64,000 nucleotides of DNA from the NCBI GenBank assembly GCA_030562195.1, contig JAUJPP010000005.1, forward strand, positions 4,584,826 through 4,648,825, written 5' to 3'. This DNA comes from Nipponacmea schrenckii. Taxonomy: Eukaryota; Mollusca; Gastropoda; Lottiidae. Within the stretch, counting starts at the first letter, position 1. Each line of letters opens with the position of its first letter. Shown here in pieces: positions 10,850 to 23,999 of the stretch. The notes beneath the pieces are model-generated. The model saw nothing but the letters and a program-made list of their open reading frames with translations. It ran no database searches and was not told the DNA's origin. The translations under genes were made by a program, and so were the position numbers.

Positions 10850-11800
10850 AACCCTCTTCAAAAACGCTTGACATAGATCCATTGAAGGTACCAGTAATGT
10901 CACTGACACAAATGGACGCCATTTTCTTTTTCAATCGACTTTTTAGTATGAAATAAACTCAATGTTTGTCTTTTGAAAGTTGTTGTATAAATACTATTTA
11001 ATTGAAATTAATTAATTATGCACTGGCCGAGGACAACATTTTATTAATGTTATATGAAGACTTCAAAACAACCATCAGAGAGTACAGAAATACAAACTTG
11101 CACTACATTTCTTAATTCAATAAAATATATATCCTGTAATACGAAATGAACTTGAATTGTCTGCCCAAAATTAATGTACAGGCCACTCCAAACCAAATAT
11201 TAACCATACACTAGTGAGATTTAAACATTCAAAATGGCGGCCACTTGTTTTAAAGATCCATTTCAAAGTAAATAAGGAAGTCCGCTAGAAAAAAAGACAC
11301 AGTGTAAATCCAATATTTACTAAGAATAATGACCAACTTACTAATATTTGATAGAATAAATTTAAATATTAGTCTCTCAAGTTAATAATGTGTTAATTTT
11401 GAAGATTTTTTCAAGATTATTTCAAGGTTTTTAAACTTTTTTTCTGAAATATGGTTGCCTTTTCATAGCAAAACAAATTAACTTTGCAAGGCTCGGTTTC
11501 GGTTACATAACTCTTGTAACATCTGAACAACTTTTAAAACAAGAAATAGAAAAAATGAATGAAGAACTGATTAATGTCCTATTTTCTACACTTACAAGAC
11601 GGCCGACAATAGACATTTTTCCAGTCTTAGCATTGCTTCCAATTTGGGTTTGGGTTTCCACACAATCCTTGAATGACGTTGCACGAAACTGCCTTCCAAA
11701 CCTTCCAAAGCAGTGAGCGGTACGTGGTGAAACGCAACAGAGCAGGGACTGGATTGTACGCTAGTGAAAACAGCCCATCAAAACCCCTTATTACATGAAC
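10850..11800. other. AT-rich upstream region, no gene seen
   Basis: This is the sequence upstream of the metzincin promoter. No exon-like frame with splice signals, RNA gene or clear tandem array was found by eye. Confidence 0.5.
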
Positions 11801-11804
11801 AGGC

Positions 11805-12050
11805 TGCCTATCTAACATTCAGCCCATGTACATGCCATCGTATATTGGACCCAATTCTGACCCATGTAAAAATAAAGAGTCTATGTTTACCACCATGGGT
11901 GGAATGTTAGACAGGACCATGTACTTGTATTGGACCTAATCCTGACCCATGTAAAATAAAGATTCTATGTTTACCACCATGGGCTGAATGTAACATGTTA
12001 GACAGGACCATGCCATCGTATATTAGGCCTAATTATTACTCATGTAAAAT
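11805..12050. repeat. Tandem copies of a dispersed ~100-bp repeat
   Basis: Two full copies and part of a third share CATGTAAAATAAAGA, TCTATGTTTACCACCATGGG and TTAGACAGGACCATG. The reverse complement of the same family occurs in FAXC intron 2 at about 58950-59105. Confidence 0.75.
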
Positions 12051-12371
12051 CATTGCATATGCAAACTTCGCTGTAGTAAGAAACGAGGGTATGGAAGTCA
12101 AGGTATAAGACGCAGTTCGTAATAACTTGAGCTGTTGAAGATAATATTGCTTTAGTATAACATGTAACCAATGTAAACTTTGGAAAGAGGTATTTAACCG
12201 ACGGTAAATATCATTAAAATAAACAAGCCGTATTTAACCGTAGATTGCAAGACAAATACTTAATCTGAATAAAAGAGCTCGAGTGTGTCTGGTGAAATAG
12301 TCTTGTCTTGATTAGTCCTTACCTTTTCAGTGCGAGTATTATAATTATAGTCTAAATCATATGCGTGTACA

Positions 12372-12597
12372 AAGGATCAGAAAGAAAGTCAAAGGACACA
12401 GAGCATCAGAGAGAAAGTCAAAGGATACAGAGCATCAGAGAGAAAGTCAAAGGACACAGAGCATCAGCAAGGAAGTCAAAGGACACAGAGCATCAGAGAG
12501 AAAGTCAAAGGATACAGAGCATCAGAGAGAAAGTCAAAGGACACAGAGCATCAGAGAGAAAGTCAAAGGACACAGAGCATCAGAGAGAAAGTCAACA
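12372..12597. repeat. 27-bp minisatellite, about 8 copies
   Basis: The unit contains TCAGAGAGAAAGTCAAAGGA followed by YACAGAGCA. Because 27 is a multiple of three, several frames stay open across the array. The repetitive Lys/Arg/Glu/Ser open frames here are therefore not evidence of a gene. Confidence 0.9.
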
Positions 12598-12734
12598 AAA
12601 CATATGGCATCAGGGGCACTATTCTTCGAAAATTGTCTTTATTCTATTCAAATCCTAGATTTAAAGAAATACAGTAATATGTTTGGATTACAAAATGAAC
12701 TTAAAATAATATTGTAAGTTAAGTTTTTCAAGAA

Positions 12735-12830
12735 TAAGGTTCCAGGGAGTCAAGGATAGGGCATCAGGGAGAGGGGCATCAGGGAGAGGGGCAACGGGAT
12801 AGGGGCACCAGGGAAAGGGGCATCAAGCTA
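12735..12830. repeat. Short degenerate repeat (GGGCATCAGGGAGAG)
   Basis: About five or six imperfect copies of a 15-base G-rich unit lie just downstream of the 27-bp array. Confidence 0.6.
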
Positions 12831-12839
12831 GAATAATAC

Positions 12840-14930
12840 AAGGAATCCAGCCAAAACAAACTGCTAAATTGGGTTGATATCGACAAAGGTCTGACGGAAA
12901 TTGAAGTGGTGAAGATACACTATAAACGTTATCAAAAGGGTTCAAAACTTCAGATATTTAACCCATCTCTTCTTGTACATCCCTACAGTGTGATTAACTC
13001 ATAGAAGAATGTACAAATCGGCATAAAATACCTTCAAACCGACACTAATAATCGACCGCAATTCGGTAAATGAAAAGTTATTTGTGGTCTGACAGAAAAA
13101 TTTTGTCAATAGGAGTTGCTCCCCTTATACCGTATTGGGTTTTTTTTCTTATAGAAAAATAAATAACAAATCGAGATCTATTTGAGCTTATTGCCTGCTT
13201 TTAATAATGGTTTCAAATTCCAGATTTGTTGGTTTGTCAAAAGGACATGTATTTTGTGGTTTATTTACATCTAAAACAGTGGTTAAGCTCAAATTTAACC
13301 CCCTCCCCATCATATTGAAAGAAATAAAAATCTCTACTTCGTTCAACTGTTAGCGGTTTGTTTTGACTTCAAGTTGACGTTGACACGTGAAGTACATGCG
13401 AAATTCTGAAAACATTCGATGAAATTATCGATATTGCCCCTTGTAGACTGTTCCTTCGACACGATTATGTATCATTCTACAAGTTTGGGCGATGAAGGAC
13501 GGTTAGATTTTCAAATGTTGAAAGACTGTGAAAATATTAGGCTACAATTTGGAAATTTGTGCATGGAATTTACGTGTGCAAGGACTATATGGGACAGACG
13601 TTTGGAAACTTTGTGACTTATTGTGTTGGATTGTTTTGTGCTTAAACTTTAAAATGCTGCTGAAAAAGGGAGGGAAATTCATTGTGAAAAATAACTGTGT
13701 GTTTTCCCAACGTTTTGAACTGTGGCTTGTATTTCAAGATCTATGGAACAGAACTGTGCATTAACAATATTGGATTTGTAACTTGTGAACAAATAAATAG
13801 GCCTAAACTTGTGAGTTAAAAACTATTACGAGAAGGACAATACTGAAAATAAGAACATTGAATATTATACAAAAGGGCAGAAAAACAGTGACAGATTCGT
13901 GGGTCAAGGGTCAAGGTGTATGGCTCACGTAAGTTTATTTATTTTTGGGCTGCTGTGTGGAACGGACGTATATCCCGCAAAATTAAACCCCCTCCCCACC
14001 CATCCCAGCTTTACACCACCCTTCCCTCAAGCCAACTATACCCTCCCTCACAAGCCAACTTCACCCCCCCCCCCCCTTCTCTCTCTCTGTCTTCATGTTC
14101 CCTCGAGCCCTCCTTTCTAGTGTATTTAGAGTCAAGTCAAGTTACGACTTCCTCGGCCTTTGCTTTTATTTACCTGTGTAAAGTCTTGCTATTTTCAATT
14201 ATAGCTCAGCCATTTGTAAATATTGTACCTACCATTGATAAAATTAATAAGGTTTCTGCTTTCAAAATCTGTATTTGAGTTGATTTTGCATTTTCAAAAC
14301 AAATACCATGCTGCCATGTGGGTACGAAGAACTGATTATCAAGTCTTTTTGTTTCTATTTACTTTCAATATCAGCTGAAGTCAGGTTAATAGAGTCGAGC
14401 ACGTGCTATTCGTTTGCCTCTCTCCTTCACCCCCCCCCCTCCCCTACACCATCCCCTCTTAATTTCTTCACCGTTCGATTGAAACAGAAGTAGGTCTGTA
14501 CATTGTGGGAGGTGAATGCCCTTCCCTATCTCGTCTAGAAATATTCTTCGCGCCCCACCCCACCGCCTCTTAATTTGGTTAGTGAGAGTGTATAAAGTCG
14601 TAATTCTTTACATTTTGAGATTAGAACTCTCACCCCAAACCTCCCTTTACAATCCGCCCTCCACCCCACGGCTTAATTTGGGCACCGTTCATATATTTGA
14701 ACCAAGAACCATCTGTACATTGTGGGACACAACCCCCATTCAGCCCTTCATACAGTTGAAAATAAAGTTGTTTGGACCTTTTATATATGTTAAATCCCTC
14801 AAACGCACCAAACTATTTGCATTTCCCACAGTTTAATAACTTATTTAATTGTTGTCTGATAATTTTGTATGAAATTAACCATTTACTCCTTCTATCACAC
14901 CAAATTTTGTACGTAAATAAAGTTATTGTG
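12840..14930. other. No supported gene; C-rich and T-rich simple sequence
   Basis: Open frames of 60-120 codons near 13419-13764, 13899-14278 and 14308-14836 lack recognisable domains. Several run through CCCCTCCC-type low-complexity sequence. C-runs occur near 14060 and 14430. Nothing else is recognised. Confidence 0.5.
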
Positions 14931-14939
14931 CTTTATGTG

Positions 14940-15330
14940 TTATTGCTTTATTATAAAAGGTCAACGCCCATTTATTAAACTATCTACTGACGAGGATTGT
15001 GTATCCGAAACATGTTTCACCAGTATTCAGCAGAGTCCCATTCCTATCGTTTTAATGTTAAATAAAAGCCTACGCCCTTTTAAACTGATGAAGATTGTGT
15101 ATCCGAAACTTACAGTCTTATTATAAAAAGTCCACACCCATTTCTAAAACTAGCTACTGACGAGGATTGTGTATCCGAAACATGTTTCATCAGCATTAGA
15201 TCAGTATCCCAATTCCCTTTATACTGTTACTGTTATGAAATAGTCCTATTATGAAACTTCTTCACCCGTTTCAAAAACTAGCTACTGACGAAGATTGTAT
15301 ATCCGAAACATGTATCAATAGCGAAAGATT
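14940..15330 (+). ncRNA. Tandem array with four hammerhead-ribozyme-like motifs
   Basis: Four copies lie at 14987-15017, 15085-15110, 15157-15187 and 15285-15314. Each has CTGAYGA, a short hairpin, then GAAA. In copies 1 and 3 the hairpin is GGAT-TGTGT-ATCC, a perfect 4-bp stem II. Copies 1, 3 and 4 continue ACATGT, a self-complementary stem III like that of dimeric minimal hammerheads. Upstream flanks are also shared (CCCATTT, then AAAACTA). CUGANGA..GAAA is the invariant hammerhead core. Stem I pairing is weak or unclear, so self-cleavage is unproven. Such motifs are known from Penelope-like elements and retrozymes; no reverse transcriptase is seen here. Confidence 0.5.
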
Positions 15331-15448
15331 CAGTCTGGTCTATTCCCTGTATTCTGGTATTGCAAACAATTTCACAATACGTTATAAAAGAGCTCGAGTC
15401 AAGGCCGGACTTGTTTTGATTCCATGTTAAATTAAATGCTGGCGTAAT

Positions 15449-15479
15449 CCTGCCATATCAGCATGGAATATATGGCAGG
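15449..15479. repeat. Perfect 10-bp inverted repeat (hairpin)
   Basis: CCTGCCATAT at 15449-15458 and ATATGGCAGG at 15470-15479 are fully complementary with an 11-base loop. No gene is adjacent and no function is assigned. Confidence 0.6.
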
Positions 15480-15755
15480 TTAAACCGGTACCTAGTAGAT
15501 TATTATATAGCTGGCGTAAGCATGTTGGCTGCTCCGAGTGGTGGCTCCAGGAAGGTTCTGGGGCGGGGTGCCCCAAAAAATAGCACCTTCTCCCGCCATA
15601 ATATGCATTTGTTTTATTGTAAAATGTTTTAATATTAAAAGAAAAATTCTTGTAGGATTGAAGCATTTATTTCAAACCTGTCTAAGGAATACATCTTTGT
15701 TCCGTCTAAATAATATGCCTTATGTAATTTTCAAACCGAATAATATACATGCTTG

Positions 15756-16030
15756 AAGCACATCATTTTCAATTGACATTTAACCTATATAAAAGCGATG
15801 GGTGTCGCTCACTGCTTACTCTTATCGAAACACCTGATGGCACTTCTCGTTTGTGGAGTCCACTGATAAACATTTGTGTATTTAGCAATGTCCTGATTAT
15901 TATAATACGACAAGCACATTATTTTCAATTGATATTTAACCTATATAAAAACGATGGGTGTCGCTCACTGCTTACTCTTTTGGAAACACCTGATGGCACT
16001 TCTCGTTTGTGGAGTCCACTGATAAACATA
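15756..16030. repeat. Tandem duplication of about 118 bp
   Basis: Copies at 15756-15874 and 15912-16030 differ at only a few bases. Both contain GATGGGTGTCGCTCACTGCT and CACTTCTCGTTTGTGGAGTC. Part of the duplication stays open as a 97-codon frame, but it lacks recognisable domains. Confidence 0.9.
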
Positions 16031-16329
16031 CATATATTATAATATGACAAAACAATGAAATAATATTTCATTAGAAGCAAGGCGTTATGTTCTACATTGT
16101 ATAGAAAGGGAGGTATTAAATTATAGAGAGAGCTTTGTCACGATATAGTTTGAAGCATGACTGTTGACTAGCACGTAGCTAGTAGGGTGGGGCACGTATT
16201 ATAATGTATTGTGTGCTTTTTTTTTCGGGATGGTGGGGGGAAGGGGGTATTATGATTTAAGCCATGCCCCTTGCACTTGATTTTATTTCCAGATTTACAG
16301 TTATAGTATATATTTGCTTTGTTTGTGAT

Positions 16330-16545
16330 TCCCAGCCCCCACCCTTCGGGGTGCTGATTTACAGTATGAATATCTTGTCTTGATTGTACCGTCGGAGGTT
16401 ACCCCCCACCCCTCAGGCGCACTGATGAACAGCAATATATGCTTTCGTTAGTTTGTGATGTCCCCACCCCTCAGGCGCGCTGATGTATAGTAATAGACGT
16501 TTTGCTTTGTGTGTGCCCTTCTCCTCCTTCGGGTGCTCACGGTTA
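16330..16545. repeat. Degenerate C-rich tandem repeat of about 80-100 bp
   Basis: Three or four imperfect units share CCCCACCCCTCAGG, GCGC, CTGATG and an AGTAATA-type tail. Confidence 0.5.
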
Positions 16546-17072
16546 CTCGGGGCTACTACAATAACTATATCCCCCTGATCTGTGTAGTTCCTCATACTGT
16601 CAGCTTGTTGTAGTGACGTCATAGACTAGTCAAATGTTTCAGTAATGCCAGGAACTACTGACGGGAATTGAGGATAGAGCGCTGGATGTCCAAGACAAAG
16701 ACATATTGCATACTAAAACTAGAACACCTAGGTCTAATCTATCATTAAGATTTTTTTTAAAATATGCACCACTTTGTCATTTTACTCCGTCACGCTTGTT
16801 TACAAAAATAAACTTTTCCATGTTGAAAATTTCGCCCTTGGGCACTTTGTGTTTAATCAATTGTAGTTTAATGCCTTCTCCCTTGTGGTTAACGTTATTT
16901 TGGGGTCATCAATTTCCTCGTACACATCGAATATAGACAAATATGTACATATAGACACCTCATCGATCCGTCAAAATGATAAAGATTGACAACGTAGAGA
17001 TAACGTCTTTCGTGGAAAATGAAGGTAGTTGATAACTGGCCATGAGTGGAAAATATACGTAGAAAAGAATTA

Positions 17073-17192
17073 GTCTAAGGCTTCTTTGAACACGTTTTGA
17101 TGGTAATACCGACCCCCCCCCCCCCCCACCTTGAAAATATGTAAATAAGCAACAGTCTATCCCTTCTTTGAACACGTTTTGATGGCACTATA
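17073..17192. repeat. Direct repeat flanking a C-run
   Basis: CTTCTTTGAACACGTTTTGA followed by TGG occurs near 17079 and again near 17163. Between the copies is a C homopolymer of about 17 bases (near 17112-17127), a likely site of length variation or assembly error. Confidence 0.8.
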
Positions 17193-17199
17193 CCCCCAA

Positions 17200-19850
17200 T
17201 CGTACCCACCCTCCCCCCTCGTCCCCCTCAATCGTACCACTCCACCATCCTTCTCCTTCTCAAACTCACTAATTGACCCTACCTCTTCAAGCCTCCGAGT
17301 AACAAATTACTGCGTCGCATATTTCTCAATTGCTTATCTCTTCTCGTTCACTTTGCCTGGGGTTATAGGTCAAATCAAGTTCATGCCCTCAAATCAGGAA
17401 GACTCGTGTATATTTTGTCAAAATGCCTTTCTAATGAACTCAACGTTTCCTTTGTTATCTCTCTTTATGCGCAGTTATTGAAAGCACGAGTCGAGTTCTT
17501 CGTAGTGCAGTGAAATTCTCCGAGAGACATTCAAATGGAAGCGAGACCATTATGCCTCACTGGCAGGCTTATACCGCTTTCCTGGAAAATATTTCCGTAT
17601 GGAACTTTAATGTCATAATCAAAACGAAGTCTGTCCCTCAATCCTTTCATTTGAATATATTTGTGAAGTAAATATTTATATATAAAAATGTTTTCAGTAA
17701 TGATACCGGATGCAGATATGCAGGAATTAAAAGACCCATCGATGAGAAAGGGGAACACAGCAGTATATGACATACTGCGATACGCGTCGAAAGAGAGCCA
17801 CTATTCTTTCATGAACAATGCATAGCAAATGTTCAAAACAGATAATTGTACGACGTAAAACTCCATATCAATTCACCTGATATTGTCCACCAACGTAGTT
17901 TCTGTATGTGACGTCTTTTAAAGTCTGCGAACAAACGTAAATTATCGATCCAGAACTTCCTGTGACATTTCCGTCTTTCATCAATTGAAGAGTTCCAAAC
18001 AAAGTGTTTATTATCAATGTGAATTATCAATCAAGATTAAATTAAAATGCGCAGTTACCATCTATTAATACGGGTATACTCTTTGATTGTTCTGATGAGG
18101 ACCGAGGTCATGTGAGAGATAGCGATGACAGAGGCAAAATTCCACAAGAAACGCACCATAGTAAGTGTAGTCCTATGTGACGAGTCATTTAAAATACTTA
18201 GGCTTATTGCTTGCTGTAGCAAACTGGCCTTGCTCATACTTTTCCCGCTTGTGAACAACTGTATTGACATATATTATTGCTTGGTCCATTCCCTACAAAT
18301 ATTATATTCATATGCTTCGTCGACTTCGTTTCACGTACTTTGCCGACTTGATTTCACGTACTTTGCTGGGTTCATCCCCATTCATAACCCTTGTATCTTG
18401 CACAATGAATCGTAATGCTTTTTTTTTACGCCACCAACAAAACCATCAACAATCGGTTGATAAAATCATGAGAACCAAATACCACCAATGTTAGTAAACA
18501 TACTTCCACCGTTCAGCCCTAGTGAATAAATACCGCAAAATCGATTTACTGGTTCGCAATAAAAGATGGAAGGTGGGTGTGATTCGGCGATTAGCCGAAA
18601 AGTCCACGTCATTGCGTTTATGAGTCAGTTTCTATTACGTAACCATTTAGTAAGTCCCGAAGAAGCAAAGTCCGTTGTGTACCTTCAGTTCGTATGAATG
18701 TTTTGTATGGTTTCATTTTGTCCAGGTACAGATACAGTGTATATGGATAAATTGGTGCTTTGTTATGCGATATTTAGACGATCGATGTTACAAAATTGTA
18801 TATTGCATACTGGATGGTGTTGTCCGTCGTGAGCAGGCCGTATAACGTCATGATATTTCTTTATTTGCTTACATCGGCCAGAGCATTTTCTCCCGGAAAA
18901 TTAATCTCATTGCACACTCCATTGATCATGCTCATTAGCCTAATGAAAACTCTTTTCAAGTTGTATGCACCATATTTTTGAGTATACACGGCGTTTCTGA
19001 CCAGCCCATATATCAAATGACCCGATGTTACTGGATGAACACGACTTAAAGTAGTACCGGTCCAATATTTATTGCGCATAATCAGCTGACATCCATATGA
19101 GCTGTGCATTTCCATATGATGAACGATTCGAATGCATTTATTGAAATAACTTAAGGTCCCATTAGGAGAAAGATTGCCTGATGTTCTTGTACAACCCATT
19201 TGTTAAGTCTTGAAGTCCGAAGATTATATTTTTTACGCCACTGATATCGTATGAGATTTCACCACCAATACGCAATTACAAACGACTTGTTATCGGAGAC
19301 TACTGAATTAAATGAATGGAAATAATTGACCGCGATAACTTGATAGACTCGATTCCCAAGTGTATTTTTCTTACAAGAAAGTCTTTGTTTCGCTAGGTCT
19401 GGATGACAGAATATCGATCGAAATTATGTCATGTTCCACATTCCTATAGTGAAGCTCGCGCTGACACGAATTCGTGAGAAGGCCACTTGTTCGGTAGAAA
19501 TTATTTCTGATTTGGTGAGGCGAGATTTGACCTGTTGGAATGAAATACGCAGTTTGCATGTGTTAGTTGAGCCAGTTGAACGCAGTTCCGTCTTTTCTTT
19601 GTTCTCTGTCTCGACCTTTGACATCGAAAAAATAGTAGGTTTACCGCTGTCCCTGCAAAACTTTCCCCCACAATGAAAGATGACGGGAAGAAAATAAAAA
19701 CGGCTATATTTCACATGGATGATAACTTTGGTTCAGTCATTCGGTTAATGCCTTCAATCATATCCTAGGCTTTGGTTTTTTTTCTCCGTAGGGCAATAAA
19801 CCGAGGCCCCACATAACATGTAAACTATACATAGCATTGCTCATCTTTAG
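17200..19850. other. Intergenic, no gene recognised
   Basis: Open frames of up to 112 codons on both strands overlap one another and lack splice context or recognisable domains. No RNA gene or long array was seen. Confidence 0.5.
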
Positions 19851-19861
19851 TATCATCCGCG

Positions 19862-19950
19862 CCCGTGCTTTCGTAACAATCCAACAACAGTGTTACTTCA
19901 TATAACCCGTGCTTTCGAACAATCCAACAGCAGTGTTACTTCATATAACC
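19862..19950. repeat. Tandem duplication of about 44 bp
   Basis: Two adjacent copies start with CCCGTGCTTTCG and share CAGTGTTACTTCATATAA. Confidence 0.9.
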
Positions 19951-19959
19951 CAAAAAAGC

Positions 19960-22590
19960 AAGACGTACTATTGTGGCTATTTCTCCATTGTTTGTTCAAA
20001 GATTACCGAGTTGTAGATTAACATTATGTTGGTGGCTGTTTAAACCAAGTTTCTTTCTTGTTTGCTAGAGGTGTGATAGCAACACCAAATCGTCAACTTT
20101 ATGTACTCAACTAGAGGTCCACACCCTTGAACTGTGAGACACATATAACCATATAAGGTCTATATTGAATTACCGATCGTCACCTGAGTTCGACGCTTGT
20201 CACCTTGAAGAGAATGTCAACGATTACGCTCATATTTTGCATATGTTATCACTTTCAATTATGCATTACGTATACCTTAGCTAGTAGGCCCTATTAGTGA
20301 TGGTGAACCGTTTTGTTGGTTGATGCATATCATATCACCCTACCCCCTCTATCTCCCTCACCCACTTGCCCATGGTATATATTGTGGTCGATGACCGGAA
20401 AAACCTTGGAAAATAAGATGGTCGTGATGGAAGACAAGAGACGATTGATCGGAACTACTTTAGTACTAAGAAATTGGGGAAAATCATGGGCAGTGATCAA
20501 ACGCTGGGTGGGAGTTTATCAATAGTGAAAAATCAGTAGTCCCGTTTGTCCCATATGTCATTTCTTCAGTGAATATCCATACCAATGAGCTCGTGAACAT
20601 AAAGTGACTGCAAGGGTGTTGTCCTTATCCGATTGAACTTGACCTAGTTGAAAGATTACGTGGTGACATAGTTTCTTCCTTATCAACGTCTGGTCCTGCA
20701 TAAAAATTGAATACGGTGTTCGTCATCGAAGGAACATGACGTATACTAGTTCATCCACCTACGTCATGGTCCTGTAGCAACGGTGCACGACGTTGATCAC
20801 ATCCTGAGGCTGGCTGCGAAAAAACGTTGCATATCGTTGCTAGAGAACATGGTCCACCTAGAGTAGGCTACATGGACCACTCAAAGAACATGACCCACCT
20901 TAAGAACATGCATAAAGAACATGGCATTGTCAACCTAAAGAACATGATCCACCTTTAGGCATACGTTGCTTTACAAGACGTTTTGAAGCCAAAACAGCTC
21001 AAAGAATTCTGAAGATGCTCATTCCCTAACCCGAGTATCCATTTACCCATAGATCAAAACTGTAGGCCTACACGTTGCAGTTCATATTTTGAGTCAGTAA
21101 TTCGGTTCACTGTGAGACAAATGTCCTTCTTGCACACCGGAAAGCTTAGTCCGTTTGTTACTCGATAATAACAGATAAGGATACTATGCCTATCATATGA
21201 TGACTCTTTCAAAAGGTACCGTGTGATACTATGAAGTAAATATTTCCATTTAGAACCGAAACTATGTCGATCATCATTTGTTATCTCGTGTATTTTCTGT
21301 ACCGGAAATCCGTTTTCCTGAATATTAGATCATTATATTTCAAATCGTACCTTTATGTAATAGAAACTTAGTATCTTACTTCCCATCTATCGCCTATTGT
21401 TTTAGGTTTTGTTAGGTACAGAGGAGGGGGACGTAAAACACCATACATTTCATTTCATTTTTGGGTTTGCTTGTTCGGTGAGGGGTAGGCCATTATGTCC
21501 AATTTGATGATCTTTCGACAATGCATTCAAGTAGAGCACAAAATTCCATTTACTCCAAGCGTTTAAAGATTTATAATTTCCAGGTAAAGCTTGGTGGGAT
21601 ATATAATATGGAGAAACGAAACTCAAACAAATGACTAAATAGGCCGTATATAACGCACTTCATGTCGTCGTGACAAATAGCTCATTTTTTACACTTTAAT
21701 AAAAATCAAAAGCTAGTCGCCTACACTAAATATTTGTACTCTATACCATGGCTTGGGGGCTGATATATAGACACCACCCACCTAGCTGTTAACGATGACC
21801 CTCAAACAACGTGGTGCACCCATTGGCCTTGACTTGCCAAAGTATGTTTTCCTGTTAAATCGATTAAATTAAACAGGATTTGGTCTCAGTGGTCTTCTAT
21901 TAAAATCTAACATGAAAGAAAATGAATGGAGTTTTGCGTCCTACTATTTTGCAGCTCATGGGCTAATTAAGATGAAAATATCAAAACGTTTAACAGCCCT
22001 TGACTGTTTAGAAATCGCAAAAGAGTAGGGTACAACTGTCCTGGTAAAAATATCTCTCATTGCACCCTGCATGGTGTTGCCCGTCATCATTAGCTCATAG
22101 CGTGCAGAAGAGTAGGACATAAAACCCCACTCATTTCACCGTCATTTATGATCCCAAGCAAGACGTAATAGTGTTGCTATTTTGCAGTCAAGACTTCTCC
22201 TTGGCGCAGAAGAGTAGGACGTAAAAAGCTCCATTCATTTCATTTGTGTATATAAAAAAAGGAGACAATAAATTAAAATCCTATCACACGAGTATGAACC
22301 ATATCCTTCTCTTGACACTATAATATTTTTTATATAAACATACGCCTATATAACCCCTCTCCTAACCACATGATCACAATAAGGTCATAATATATTCACG
22401 ATCCAGGTCACAGTTTTTATACAATGGTAGGACAAGGGTATATCAAGCAAGTCGATAGGTGGATGTCATGTAACAGCTTGTGTGAGTGAGTCATTGAGTT
22501 ATTCATCCCGTATTAACCCACAGTAAAGGGCGTTCGAGACAAGTTTGGTATTAGTAATTATATTGATTTTATATAAATGTGGGCGATATA
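19960..22590. other. Intergenic with dispersed-element copies; no gene recognised
   Basis: The stretch holds a degenerate repeat of AAGAACATG..CCACCT at about 20840-20960 and four copies of the short dispersed element near 21418, 21911, 22094 and 22205. No coding sequence is supported. Confidence 0.55.
21418..22245. mobile_element. Cluster of four copies of a ~40-bp dispersed element
   Basis: The consensus core is GAAGAGTAGGACGTAAAAC, then CCATTCATTTCATTT. Copies lie near 21418-21465 (+), 21911-21957 (-), 22094-22140 (+) and 22205-22245 (+). It resembles the conserved 3' terminus of a short retroelement ending in an ATTTC-type microsatellite, but no body is recognisable upstream. Confidence 0.55.
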
Positions 22591-22599
22591 ACTCATTGT

Positions 22600-22930
22600 A
22601 CGATGCCCAGTGACGCGACGTCCACACATGTCCATGTTCTTGGATGATGCTATGGTATGTCCGTAATGGGGTGATGCTTGTGATGTTCGTATAGTGCTCT
22701 GGTGATGCATGTGATGTTCAAAAAGCTTGGGTGATTCTTGAACATGTTCGTAAAATGCCCTGGTGGTGCTTGTGATGCTCATAAGCTCAGGTGAAGATAC
22801 TAGGTCAGACCAATGCCTTGGTGATGCTTTGAGATGCACATAAGCAATGGTGATGATGCCAGGTCAGCACAATGCCCTGACGATGTTAAGTGATACACAC
22901 AAGCTTGAATAATGCTTTATGACATCCGCA
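22600..22930. repeat. Degenerate tandem repeat of about 35-40 bp
   Basis: Imperfect units share GGTGATGCTTGTGATG and AATGCCCTGG. A 93-codon open frame on the minus strand runs through it and is not credible as a gene. Confidence 0.6.
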
Positions 22931-23540
22931 CAAGCTTATGTGTGCGCTATACCGTTGCCTTGAATAACTGTCACACTTTTACATATACATGTACGAAGAT
23001 TCTTACAATTTTAACTACTTGCATCTCTGTTGTACTCAGATATTTTATTTAGATTTAGATATGGTTTAATCGATTCCCGAGGCATATAACATGTTTCACA
23101 AGAGTCATAATGCTGATACTCCACCCTTGCGTTTATCATCACAAGCAATATACTATGGTATACTACTATTGTATAGTCGATAGTCAAAGGGAGTGTTCAT
23201 TAATCGATGAAACTCTTTGTTTTATATGCAGTTGATCCACGCCCTGCGTTAATTATAGACCAAAGCAATCAACATGGGAAAGGCATACATTCATTCATCC
23301 ATCTATCAACATGAGCGTTTCCGTATCCGTAGGGTCTGAAACTGGGTTGTTTTGTGGACTTCGTCATCGATTTCCAACTTGGGTACTTAAGTAAATAACA
23401 TTAGGCTTGATATTAGTGCAATGCAGAGATTTTTGTATCGTATTAAATTTAAAGACTAGGTCTAGCCCGATAAATCTAGCCTCGTCCGTTCCTCGGACGT
23501 TATCACATCAATATAAAATTCATAGCATTGTCTCTACTAG

Positions 23541-23998
23541 TGATCTAGGCCAGTGCTTCTATAGGAGAGCATCTATTATAACACCTTATACTTGTGACCT
23601 AGGCCAGTGCTTCTATAGGAGAGCATCTATTATAACACCTTATACTTGTGACCTAGGCCAGTGCTTCTATAGGAGAGCATCTCTTATAACACCTTTTGTG
23701 ACCTAGGCCAGTGCCTCTATAGGAGAGCACTTTTGTGACCTAGGCCAGTGCCTCTATAGGAGAGCATCTATTATAACACCTTATACTTGTGACCTAGGCC
23801 AGTGCTTCTATAGGAGAGCATCTATTATAACACCTTATACTTGTGACCTAGGCCAGTGCTTCTATAGGAGAGCATCTCTTATAACACCTTATACTTGTGA
23901 CCTAGGCCAGTGCTTCTATAGGAGAGCATCTATTATAACACCTTATACTTGTGACCTAGGCCAGTGCTTCTATAGGAGAGCATCTCTTATAACACCCT
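23541..23998. repeat. 54-bp minisatellite, about 9 copies
   Basis: Units contain TGACCTAGGCCAGTGCTTCT, ATAGGAGAGCATCTATTATA and ACACCTTATACT. Two central units are truncated by internal deletion. 54 is a multiple of three, which explains the repetitive 99-codon open frame that enters it. Confidence 0.9.
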
Positions 23999-23999
23999 C

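Noticed and set aside
12361..12717. Basic repetitive 97-118 codon open frames (Arg/Lys/Ser/Glu/Gln rich)
   Set aside because: Entirely explained by a 27-bp minisatellite that keeps several frames open; no splice context or domain.
23407..23706. 99-codon frame with repeated DLGQCFYRRASI
   Set aside because: Produced by the 54-bp tandem array; the frame breaks where units are truncated.
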